The notes under the pieces: model-generated
What the model was told of the DNA's origin: nothing
Seen by the model: only the letters and a program-made list of their open reading frames with translations
Database searches by the model: none
Made by a program: the position numbers and the translations under genes
Part shown: positions 39,698 to 47,626 of the stretch, piece by piece
How the letters are laid out: every line of letters starts with the position of its first letter
Numbering within the stretch: the stretch's first letter is position 1
DNA from: Emticicia sp. CRIBPO
GTDB taxonomy: Bacteria; Bacteroidota; Bacteroidia; Cytophagales; Spirosomataceae
Length of the DNA stretch: 64,000 nucleotides
Assembly: GCF_009905725.1 (NCBI RefSeq)
Contig: NZ_JAAAKV010000009.1
Coordinates: forward strand, 186,001 to 250,000
Reading direction: 5' to 3'

Positions 39698-42022
39698 TTA
39701 CTTTTTATCATTATGACTGATTACCTCTCTGGCCGTCATGATTTTGAACTCTGTTCTGCGGTTTTGCTGGTGCATTTTTTCAGAACATTTCACATCATCG
39801 GTACACTCATTGACAAGCTCGGACTCTCCGTAACCCCTGGCCACCAGACTGTCTTCTGAAATCCCCTTCATCATCAGGTAAAGCACCACTTCATCAGCCC
39901 TGTCCTGCGAAAGTTTCATATTAAAATCACTTTCAGAACGGCTGTCGGTATGTGACAATATTTCAATCCGGATCTGAGGATATTTTTTCATGAGCGGTAT
40001 CAGCCTCTCATCCAGCTCCTTACGGGCGTCCGCCCTGATTTCCGTCTTGCCGTAATCATAATAGATGTTTTCAAGTTTAAATATATCTCCCTCAGCAATC
40101 ATGCCCAGGTTCTGCTCGTAGGTAACCCCTTTTGACGACTGTTTTACTTTGCCGATCTCCTCCGTGTTGGGCAGGTAGCTTTCCCTGACGGCTTTCACCA
40201 GGTACTTTCCTTCTTTTTCGGGCTGAAATACATATTTTCCGTCAATACCTGTAATCACCATTTCAGTACTCTGGTCCTGCTGATTTTCGAGCGTAACGGT
40301 GGCTCCCGCAATGGGTTGCTGATCCACTTCAGACACCACCAATCCCCTGATCAATGGTTTTTTAGACTGATTCAGATACATTTTAATATTCGTCTGGCTT
40401 TTTAATGAGGTCGAAAACGTACCATAGTTAATACTGTTGGCATCGTATCCGTCTCTGAAAGCCCTGAATTCGAAATCAGAGCCCGTTTCAAGGCAAATGC
40501 TTACCTTACCGTCCGAATCGGAGTAATAAACCTGGTGATTTACCCCGTTTCTGACCATCCTGACTTCAGCATCCTTCAAAGGGTTTTTCGTCTTTTCATC
40601 ATAAACATAGACGTTCAGCTCTTTACAACCCTTTATAAATGAATAGATATTATCATCTGCATAACCTCTCTTACGGTTCGAGCTGAAGTATCCGGACTTC
40701 CTGTCTCCTTTGGTGATCAAACCGAAATCATCTTTTGCTGAATTGATCGGAGCCCCCAGGTTTTCTGCTTCTCCAAAAGGCCGGCCGTCTCTGAATTCCA
40801 GGTAAAAAATATCAAGCCCGCCCAGTCCCGGATGACCGTCAGAAGCAAAATAAAGGTTGCCATACTCATCTACAAACGGGAACATCTCATTCCCTTCCGT
40901 GTTGACTTCTCTTCCCAGGTTGGCCGGCAAAGTCCAGTTGCCGTTTTTGTATTCGGAAACATAGATATCTGTGCCACCGTACCCTCCTTTCATATCCGAC
41001 ACAAAGTACAGCTTACGGTTATCAGGTGTCAAAGCCGGATGCCCGCAGGAATATTCGTCTGAATTAAAAGGCAGTTCAGACACATTCGTCCATTTCTTAT
41101 CTTTCTTAACAGCAGTATAAAGCTTCAGCATGTTGACGCCGGAGCTGCTTTTTCCTGTTTTGCCCTTGTTGTAATTGTTACGGGTAAAAATGATCTTTTT
41201 GTAATCTTTGTAAAAAGTAACCGGACCCTCATGGTATTTTGAATTCAGGCTTTTGCTGAATTCTTCAATCACAGGCTCTGAAGACTCGCCGGCATCCTGC
41301 CCCGAACTTTCCTTATCGCTGCCCAAGGTTTTTCCGCTGCTGCCGAGTGAAGCCACCTGGTTTTTCATCTCTATGCGATTTTCACGGTTCAGCGTGGCCG
41401 TATCTGAAAACAGGAACAAATCCAGAAAAGGCGTCTGGTTCTGCATAAATACCCTTTTGATCGCCCCGGATTCATCTCTGGAAGAGACAAAAACCAACCC
41501 GCCCTCATAATACATCGGGCTGAAATCCGCCTGCCTGGAGTTGATCGGAAACACATAATTAACCTGGTAAAGCGAAGAATCACGGTAAAAACCTGAATTA
41601 TCCATGTAGGCTACAGTAAACTTTCTGCCTCTCAGGTCTTCCTTTTGCTGTTCACCGTATTTGCTGTAATATTTCTGAGAGTCTTTGTATTTGCCGTTGT
41701 TAGCCAAAGCCTGGGCATAGTAAAGCAATTGCTCACTGTCCAGCTTACCCTCATATTTTTTAAAAAGTTCTTTATAAATCCGTTCGGCATTTCTTGAATC
41801 CTGCAGTTTTCTGTAGCTAAAGGCCAGTTTGGTGAGGGCTTCTTTATGCAGGTCGCCGTCAGGTTCGGCATTACTGATAAACGCCTCAAAATTCCTGACG
41901 GCTTCCACATAGGACATTTCTTCGAAAGCACGGTTTCCGGCCTTAAACTTGCCCGTTTGGGCCATTAAACCGGAATTTATCAGGGTGATCAGCACAATTA
42001 GCCCAATTAATTTCTTGATCAT
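39698..42022 (-). CDS. PorE-like TPR - WD40-like propeller - CRD - OmpA protein
   Basis: A 774-residue envelope protein with signal peptide (LIGLIVLITLINSGLMAQ). Order: TPR repeats (about 25-150, EMSYVEAVRNFEAFI and LAFSYRKLQDSRNAERIY); a PD40/WD40-like propeller (about 165-470) with YFVSDMKGGYGGTDIYVSE and YFASDGHPGLGGLDIFYLE; a carboxypeptidase-regulatory-like domain (about 545-630); and an OmpA C-terminal peptidoglycan-binding domain (about 655-770, ILSHTDSRSESDFN). This is the architecture of PorE, an envelope-anchoring component linked to the type IX secretion system, though Bacteroidota carry several paralogues with it, so the T9SS role is inferred. Unlike PorE it has no lipoprotein cysteine. 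Confidence 0.85.
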   Translation of the reverse strand: MIKKLIGLIVLITLINSGLMAQTGKFKAGNRAFEEMSYVEAVRNFEAFISNAEPDGDLHKEALTKLAFSYRKLQDSRNAERIYKELFKKYEGKLDSEQLLYYAQALANNGKYKDSQKYYSKYGEQQKEDLRGRKFTVAYMDNSGFYRDSSLYQVNYVFPINSRQADFSPMYYEGGLVFVSSRDESGAIKRVFMQNQTPFLDLFLFSDTATLNRENRIEMKNQVASLGSSGKTLGSDKESSGQDAGESSEPVIEEFSKSLNSKYHEGPVTFYKDYKKIIFTRNNYNKGKTGKSSSGVNMLKLYTAVKKDKKWTNVSELPFNSDEYSCGHPALTPDNRKLYFVSDMKGGYGGTDIYVSEYKNGNWTLPANLGREVNTEGNEMFPFVDEYGNLYFASDGHPGLGGLDIFYLEFRDGRPFGEAENLGAPINSAKDDFGLITKGDRKSGYFSSNRKRGYADDNIYSFIKGCKELNVYVYDEKTKNPLKDAEVRMVRNGVNHQVYYSDSDGKVSICLETGSDFEFRAFRDGYDANSINYGTFSTSLKSQTNIKMYLNQSKKPLIRGLVVSEVDQQPIAGATVTLENQQDQSTEMVITGIDGKYVFQPEKEGKYLVKAVRESYLPNTEEIGKVKQSSKGVTYEQNLGMIAEGDIFKLENIYYDYGKTEIRADARKELDERLIPLMKKYPQIRIEILSHTDSRSESDFNMKLSQDRADEVVLYLMMKGISEDSLVARGYGESELVNECTDDVKCSEKMHQQNRRTEFKIMTAREVISHNDKK

Positions 42023-42235
42023 GGACTTCTATATTTATTTTATTATTAGGAAAACCGGCTCTGTGGCCAAAAAATACAAATCAAAAGCCGTGCCATGTTT
42101 TCGTTTTTCAAACTATAAATACATCAAAATGAGCCCATTCCGGGGCTTATCTTCAGAAAAGGCAATTTACCTGTGTCCGATGGGAGAATAAATTACGGGA
42201 GGGTAAGGTCTGACTGACGACACCGGGTCTGCAGC

Positions 42236-43552
42236 TTATTGCAGTTCCACTTTTAAAACGGACAAAGTCTTTTCTGAGATCCTGCAGCGGTCGTCAATCC
42301 TCTGTCCCACCAGCCAGACTATCCCTGACTGGTCGCAGAGCACATATTGTTTATTTTTATCAAAAGAATCTATCTTGTGATCAATGAGGTAATCCGATAC
42401 TTTTTTGTTTCCTTTCATTCCGAAAGGTCTGAAGACATCCCCGGTCTTCCAAACCCTCAGCACCAACGGGAATTCCAGTTTATCCACATCAAGAAATGCC
42501 TTTTCCTTCTCTTTCAGTTCACTGGCTTCAGGCAGACGGCTCAGCTGCTCTAACTGCAGTTTTCCATGGACAAAAACCACTTCATGATCCTGCCCGGAGA
42601 TTACTATTTCTTCTGACAAGCGGGTACTTTGCGGGCTTAACAACCACGACGCTCTCCCCGCCTCCAGTACATATCCTGCAGATTGAAAGATTTTGCCCGG
42701 ACCTGCATGAAGTATATCATTTACCTGTGCATAATTAAATCCGTAAGGTTTGAGAAACTCTTCCAGCAGCAAAGCATGCCCTGTAAAAGCTTTTAATTTC
42801 AGGCTGTCTATCTCAACACTCTCCCCTTTTTTACTGATCACATCAGCTTCAAAGACGGCCAGTCTTTCCTCAAAAATTCCGGCAAGATCCTGAAATCTGC
42901 TGATGTTCCTGGCGACAGTCTCTTCCAGCGAAGGATTGATTTCCTTCAACACCGGAATCACTTCATGCCTGATTTTATTTCTCTGATAATCAACCGTTTG
43001 ATTAGAGACATCTTCCCGCCATTGTATATGATTAAGTGCCACATAATGAGCCAGTTCTCCAGACCCCGCAAACATAAGCGGCCTGATAATATGGCCTTGT
43101 TTAGCGGGAATGGACCTTAGCCCTTTCGGCCCCGTGCCTTTTGTGATATTTAAAAACAAGGTCTCAACAGCATCATTAAGATGGTGAGCCGTGGCAATGT
43201 AATCGCAGGACAAATGCTGTCTCAGCTCTTCAAACCAGGCATAGCGAAGGTCCCTGGCGATCATCTGTGTGGACACGCCTTTCGCTTCAGCTTCTTTTTT
43301 GGTCTCAAACCTTTTTACAAAAAAAGGGATGGTTTTCTCCTCGCAATACTGCCTCACAAAAGCCTCATCACCATCAGAATCAAGTGGTCTCAACTGAAAA
43401 TTGCAATGGGCCACAACAAAATTAAACCCTGCCCGGAAAAACAAGTCTAACATCAGCATAGAGTCTTTGCCACCGCTCACCGCCAAAAGGATTTTCTGGT
43501 GACTTTCAAACAAAGATCTGTCGTTAATGTATGTTAAAAAACTTTGAAGCAT
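42236..43552 (-). CDS. tilS: tRNA(Ile)-lysidine synthetase
   Basis: Modifies C34 of tRNA-Ile(CAU) to lysidine so that it reads AUA. The 438-residue product has the PP-loop ATPase motif AVSGGKDSMLML (SGGxDS, residues 28-33), the conserved TAHHLNDAVETLFLNITKGTGPKGL segment in two parts, and a C-terminal domain with FRPFGMKGNKKVSDYLID. Length and domains are complete. A TAAATTTG -7 element (43577-43584, minus) lies 25 bases upstream. Divergent from the OstA-like gene. Confidence 0.96.
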   Translation of the reverse strand: MLQSFLTYINDRSLFESHQKILLAVSGGKDSMLMLDLFFRAGFNFVVAHCNFQLRPLDSDGDEAFVRQYCEEKTIPFFVKRFETKKEAEAKGVSTQMIARDLRYAWFEELRQHLSCDYIATAHHLNDAVETLFLNITKGTGPKGLRSIPAKQGHIIRPLMFAGSGELAHYVALNHIQWREDVSNQTVDYQRNKIRHEVIPVLKEINPSLEETVARNISRFQDLAGIFEERLAVFEADVISKKGESVEIDSLKLKAFTGHALLLEEFLKPYGFNYAQVNDILHAGPGKIFQSAGYVLEAGRASWLLSPQSTRLSEEIVISGQDHEVVFVHGKLQLEQLSRLPEASELKEKEKAFLDVDKLEFPLVLRVWKTGDVFRPFGMKGNKKVSDYLIDHKIDSFDKNKQYVLCDQSGIVWLVGQRIDDRCRISEKTLSVLKVELQ

Positions 43553-43576
43553 TTCCGGTTAAAAACAATTGTAAAG

Positions 43577-43584
43577 CAAATTTA
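43577..43584 (-). promoter_or_regulatory. Candidate -7 element of tilS
   Basis: TAAATTTG on the minus strand matches TAnnTTTG, 24 bases before the tilS ATG. No convincing -33 element. Confidence 0.5.
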
Positions 43585-43599
43585 CACTAATTTTACGTC

Positions 43600-45246
43600 A
43601 TGAATAGCAACAATTGTTCTGTCATAAAAAAATACAGAATTCATTTTATCCTGATCTGCTTTGCTTTGGCAAACCTGACCGGAGGCTTTCAGGCGTTTGG
43701 ACAAAAACCCCTGAATCCGCCGAAAGACCTTGGTCCGCAATCGCAGGTAGAACTGCTTAATACGGACAGTCTTAATGCAGATGAAATCAATCATACAAGG
43801 ACATTCTACCGTAACGTGATTTTCAGGCACAGGGGTGTTTTGTTAGGTTGCCAGATGGCTGTCCAGAATACGCTGACGAATGTGATCGAAGCCTACGGCA
43901 AGATCATTATCAACCAGGGAGATAGCCTGACCATCACCGGTGATACCCTATTTTATGAAGGCAATACCCGTCTGGCCAGGATTTATGGAAAAAGTGTGGT
44001 GCTGAGAGATAAAAAAGTGACCTTGAGGACCACCAAAATGAATTATAACCTGAACAACAGCCAGGTTTACTACCCTGTTTACGGCACGATTATGCAGGAT
44101 TCAAGCAAACTGAGCAGTAATGAAGGGTACTATAACTCAAGAACGAAATTATTCAAATATTACGGCGATGTTGAAATCCTGAACAAAGACTTCCTGATCT
44201 GTACGGATTCGCTGGATTACGACTCCAATACCAAGCTGGCGTATTTCAATTCGCCTACGGTCATCAAAAGTAAAGACGGAGACCTGAAGGCCAACCGGGG
44301 CACTTACAACATCAAAACCAAGAAATCTGTTTTCCAAGGCAGGGCGATGGTCGTTAACGAATCATATACCCTCGAAGCGGACACCCTGAATTTCGACAAT
44401 CAGACGGAGTCGGGACTTGCTTTAGGCAATGTCGTCTTTCATTCTTTTGAAGACAGTGTCAAAATCCTGGGCAACAAAGGGGAGCGGTTCGGGGACATCG
44501 GGATGACAAAGATAATGGGCTCAGCGGTGGTTGAGCAGATTACAGGGAGGGACACCCTTTATATGTCTGCCGATACCTTGTATGCCTATGAACTGAAAGA
44601 TTCTTTAGCCTCTGCCCCTAAAACCGGGGCGAAGAAAAATGATAAAAAGAAAGAGATCAAAGACCTGATTGCCAAAGGGAACGTCAAGGTATTCAGAAAC
44701 GACTTCCAGAGTATCAGCGATTCGCTGACCTATAAAGTTACAGATTCAATGATTGTTTTCACCTCCGACCCGGTTTTGTGGAGCAAGGAAAACCAGCTGG
44801 AGGCAGACACCATCAGGATATACCTTAAAAACAACAGGCTGAGTTCTATGAAACTCTTCGTCAATAGTTTTGTGGTGGCTGTAGACACCGTCAGGAATTT
44901 TAACCAGATCAAAGGGCGGGACATTGAGGCTCTTTTTGATGACCAGTCGGCCCTTCACCTGATCAATGTGGAAGGAAACGGCGAGAGCATCTATTTTGCC
45001 CTGGATGATAAAAATAAGATGATCGGTCTCAACAGGGTGGAGTGCAGCAAGATGCGGCTTCGCTTCAGAGACAGGAAAGTAAAACAAATCAGTTTTTTGG
45101 GAAATCCTGAGTCAAAATTAATCCCTCCGAAAGAAATTGGAACAAATGAATCAAAACTCGATGATTTCACCTGGAAAATTGACCAGAAGCCGAATAAAAA
45201 AATGGTATTAGGATCAAGATCCGATTATTTCAATACTCAAATGTGA
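43600..45246 (+). CDS. OstA-like LPS-transport protein
   Basis: A 548-residue protein with signal peptide (FILICFALANLTGGFQAFG). The body is an LptA/OstA-type beta-jellyroll with repeated strands of the form GDTLFYEGNTRLARIYG, GYYNSRTKLFKYYGDVEIL and DYDSNTKLAYFNSPTVI. In Bacteroidota a large OstA-like protein takes the LptA role in moving LPS through the periplasm, so it is probably the partner of the LptC encoded at 35,868. Divergent from tilS, 47 bases apart. A long low-complexity KKNDKKKEIKDL loop lies near residue 350. Confidence 0.83.
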   Translation: MNSNNCSVIKKYRIHFILICFALANLTGGFQAFGQKPLNPPKDLGPQSQVELLNTDSLNADEINHTRTFYRNVIFRHRGVLLGCQMAVQNTLTNVIEAYGKIIINQGDSLTITGDTLFYEGNTRLARIYGKSVVLRDKKVTLRTTKMNYNLNNSQVYYPVYGTIMQDSSKLSSNEGYYNSRTKLFKYYGDVEILNKDFLICTDSLDYDSNTKLAYFNSPTVIKSKDGDLKANRGTYNIKTKKSVFQGRAMVVNESYTLEADTLNFDNQTESGLALGNVVFHSFEDSVKILGNKGERFGDIGMTKIMGSAVVEQITGRDTLYMSADTLYAYELKDSLASAPKTGAKKNDKKKEIKDLIAKGNVKVFRNDFQSISDSLTYKVTDSMIVFTSDPVLWSKENQLEADTIRIYLKNNRLSSMKLFVNSFVVAVDTVRNFNQIKGRDIEALFDDQSALHLINVEGNGESIYFALDDKNKMIGLNRVECSKMRLRFRDRKVKQISFLGNPESKLIPPKEIGTNESKLDDFTWKIDQKPNKKMVLGSRSDYFNTQM

Positions 45247-45326
45247 GTCTTTTTTGATACCGTAAAATAAAAAAGCATATTTTTTTCAAATATTTTACAA
45301 CCTTTTGCAGAAAAAGAGCGTATATA

Positions 45327-45359
45327 ATTGTAAATACTAAAAATTATTGTATATTTTTG
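45327..45359 (+). promoter_or_regulatory. Promoter of the T9SS cargo gene
   Basis: ATTG (45327-45330), one base off TTTG, is followed after 21 bp by TATTTTTG (45352-45359). The ATG is 50 bases further on. Confidence 0.62.
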
Positions 45360-45409
45360 TTATTATTTTTACAATTAAAGTTTTTGCATGATCTAAAAGT
45401 TTACCAAGG

Positions 45410-45994
45410 ATGACATCTGCTCTAAAAAAAATAGCGATAGCCCTTATGCTCCTTACTTCGGTTGGAGGGTATACTTATGCACAAAACTCTACTGCAAAAT
45501 CAAGATTGGACATCGGTAAAACACCTAAGAAAACCAATCTGAACACTACCCCTGTCAACTCCCTGATCATCAAGCCGAACAGCAAAGAAATCAAGCTGAA
45601 CAAATCGCAGGCTGTCAATCAGTTCTACAGGGACTTGCTGATGAACCAAAACAATGCCGCTGCTTCTGACAAATCAAACCCTGCCGTTAACCTGGTGGCG
45701 GAAACTTCTTCAGATAAGTTTTTCAAAAACGAAAAACTGGTGGTGAATAACATTTATCCCAATCCTGCCAACGACCAGGCTTTTGTGGATTACAAAGTAT
45801 CAGGAAAATTCAAAACCGCCAACATTACCTTCTATAACCTGCTCGGTGTACAGGTGGCTGATTATGAACTCGATAAGAATGATGAAAGACTCAGATTACA
45901 GACTGCAAGCTGGGATCCGGGCATTTACATGTATCAGCTTATCATTGACGGCAAAAAAATCGCCACTAAAAAGCTTCTGGTCAGACGCAACTAA
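45410..45994 (+). CDS. Small exported protein with a type IX secretion sorting domain
   Basis: A 194-residue protein with a signal peptide (IAIALMLLTSVGGYTYAQ). The last 80 residues are a type A sorting domain: VVNNIYPNPANDQAFVDY, then FYNLLGVQVADYEL, ending with GIYMYQLIIDGKKIATKKLLVRRN split as the final strands. Such domains route proteins through the type IX system to the cell surface. The remaining mature part (about residues 27-115) is short, basic and shows no domain, so this looks like a small surface protein or anchored peptide of unknown role. Confidence 0.87.
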   Translation: MTSALKKIAIALMLLTSVGGYTYAQNSTAKSRLDIGKTPKKTNLNTTPVNSLIIKPNSKEIKLNKSQAVNQFYRDLLMNQNNAAASDKSNPAVNLVAETSSDKFFKNEKLVVNNIYPNPANDQAFVDYKVSGKFKTANITFYNLLGVQVADYELDKNDERLRLQTASWDPGIYMYQLIIDGKKIATKKLLVRRN

Positions 45995-46117
45995 TGCCTG
46001 TTTTTTTATGCTCCCGTCCGGCAATTACCACCTTAATATTTATTAATAATCTTACAGCCGGTAATTTAATTGCCTCTTACACGTTATGATTGAAAAGCTT
46101 TTTATTAATTTTGTTTC

Positions 46118-47017
46118 ATGAATTTAAAGAACTTCCCGAAATACCTTGTTGTATTGTTAGCCGTGTTGAGCATCAGTTGCTCCAAAAAGTTTTCCAGACT
46201 TCAAAAAAACGGCACCCTGGACGAAAAATACAAAGCTGCGATTGAGTATTATAACAAAGCTGATTATTACAAAGCGGGTATTCTGCTGGAAGAAATCTCT
46301 CCACTCCTCAAAGGGGACAGTACTGCAGAAAAAGCACAATTTTACAATGCTTACTGCAACTACTACCAGGGACAGTACCAGATGAGTTCTTACCTTTTCA
46401 AGACATTTTATGCCACCTATAATAACAGCCCTTTTGCGGAAGAAGCTTATTATATGAATGCCTATTCCATGTTTAAAGACTCACCTCAGTATAACCTGGA
46501 CCAGACTTCAACGCTGACGGCCATTGATGCCCTGCAGACCTTTATCAATACCTATCCTACCAGCAAATATGCCGAAAGTTGTAACAAAGACCTGAAAGAT
46601 CTTCGTTTCAGACTGGAGCAGAAAGCTTACGAGAAGGCCAAGCTTTATTACAAAACCCGTCAGCCTTCTTACGGTGGCCTGCCGAACTACAAAGCAGCCG
46701 TGGTAACGATTGACAACTTCAGAAGAGATTTTCCGGATTCGAAATACAACGAAGAACTGGCTTACATCCAGCTTGTTTCCCAACACGAATATGCCGACCT
46801 GAGTGTTTTCAGAAAGCAGAAAGAGCGTTATGACCTGGTGGTGAAATTGTATGAAGGCTTTATTGACAAATACCCGAAAAGCCAGTACAGCAAAGAAGTC
46901 GTAAGGATTTTTGACCAGACACAGAAGTCGCTTGACAACGTGGCGAAAATCGAAAAAGAGATAGAAGAATTTAAAGTGAAGGCTCAAAACGAAAAAAATA
47001 CAGAGAAATCACAATAG
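46118..47017 (+). CDS. bamD: Outer membrane assembly lipoprotein BamD
   Basis: A 299-residue lipoprotein (signal ends at Cys21, LAVLSISC) with TPR-like helical repeats: AAIEYYNKADYYKAGILLEE, SPFAEEAYYMNAYSMFKD and YPTSKYAESCNKDLKDLRF. The BamD/YfiO segment that follows (FRRDFPDSKYNEELAYIQL) is the conserved one. It is part of the Bam complex that folds barrel proteins into the outer membrane. Followed 76 bases later by rpoZ, a conserved pairing in Bacteroidota. A TAATTTTG at 46106-46113 sits very close to the ATG and may not be its promoter. Confidence 0.93.
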   Translation: MNLKNFPKYLVVLLAVLSISCSKKFSRLQKNGTLDEKYKAAIEYYNKADYYKAGILLEEISPLLKGDSTAEKAQFYNAYCNYYQGQYQMSSYLFKTFYATYNNSPFAEEAYYMNAYSMFKDSPQYNLDQTSTLTAIDALQTFINTYPTSKYAESCNKDLKDLRFRLEQKAYEKAKLYYKTRQPSYGGLPNYKAAVVTIDNFRRDFPDSKYNEELAYIQLVSQHEYADLSVFRKQKERYDLVVKLYEGFIDKYPKSQYSKEVVRIFDQTQKSLDNVAKIEKEIEEFKVKAQNEKNTEKSQ

Positions 47018-47055
47018 AAATTGAGATTGATCGACTAAGATTCAATATTTTGTGC

Positions 47056-47063
47056 TATTTTTG
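47056..47063 (+). promoter_or_regulatory. Candidate -7 element of rpoZ
   Basis: TATTTTTG matches TAnnTTTG, 30 bases before the rpoZ ATG, but there is no TTTG at the expected upstream distance. Confidence 0.45.
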
Positions 47064-47093
47064 CAAATTGATTATTAAATAAGGAATAAAGAT

Positions 47094-47408
47094 ATGGCAG
47101 TTAACGCATCTATCGTAACAAGAGACACCGATGTAATTGCATCAAAAACAGGTAATATCTATGAATCTGTTTTTATCGTTTCAAAAAGAGCCCAGCAACT
47201 GGCGATTAAAACCAAGGAAGAATTAACTCAGAAACTTAGCGAATTTGCTTCAAGTGTTGACAACCTGGAAGAAATTTTTGAAAACAGAGAGCAAATCGAA
47301 ATCTCTAAGTTTTATGAGCGTCAACCTAAACCAACCAGCGTTTCCCTGGATGAATTCCTTGATGACCAACTGGTTTTCAGATACAAAGAAACTGAAGAGA
47401 CTATTTGA
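47094..47408 (+). CDS. rpoZ: RNA polymerase omega subunit, Rpb6-like
   Basis: A 104-residue protein of the Bacteroidota-type omega (Rpb6 superfamily). Segments: SIVTRDTDVIASKTGNIYES, VFIVSKRAQQLAIKTKEEL and the acidic C-terminal YERQPKPTSVSLDEFLDDQL. Stabilises the beta' subunit of RNA polymerase. Follows bamD, and a strong terminator follows it. In many Bacteroidota coaBC (dfp) comes next; here it is replaced by the second fusion gene. Confidence 0.92.
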   Translation: MAVNASIVTRDTDVIASKTGNIYESVFIVSKRAQQLAIKTKEELTQKLSEFASSVDNLEEIFENREQIEISKFYERQPKPTSVSLDEFLDDQLVFRYKETEETI

Positions 47409-47429
47409 TTTCTCTCCCGATATTACATT

Positions 47430-47456
47430 AAAAGCCGGCTTCTGCCGGCTTTTTTT
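47430..47456 (+). terminator. Intrinsic terminator of rpoZ
   Basis: A 10-bp stem (AAAAGCCGGC with GCCGGCTTTT, loop TTCT), then T to 47456; 21 bases after the rpoZ stop. Confidence 0.9.
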
Positions 47457-47595
47457 ATGCCTGAAAATTACTTTATGTTACCGGGCAGCCCATCTTATAT
47501 ATCTTAAGGCTTACTTTCCGCAGATTCTGAAATTACCTCATCAATAAATTAACTGATAAATCGATTTCTCTTCCTGATAATTGTCATTTTTACAT

Positions 47596-47603
47596 TATAT
47601 TTG
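47596..47603 (+). promoter_or_regulatory. Candidate -7 element of the second fusion gene
   Basis: TATATTTG matches TAnnTTTG and lies 23 bases before the ATG. No clear -33 element. The 27-bp palindrome found in front of the first copy is absent here. Confidence 0.45.
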
Positions 47604-47626
47604 CCCCTCTATCAGATATATGAAAA

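Noticed and set aside
41949-42191. Short plus-strand open frame in the gap before tilS
   Set aside because: It overlaps the start of the OmpA-family gene in antisense and has no recognisable features.
46106-46113. TAATTTTG as the bamD promoter
   Set aside because: It matches the -7 consensus, but the start of transcription would fall at the ATG, so it is noted only in the gene entry.
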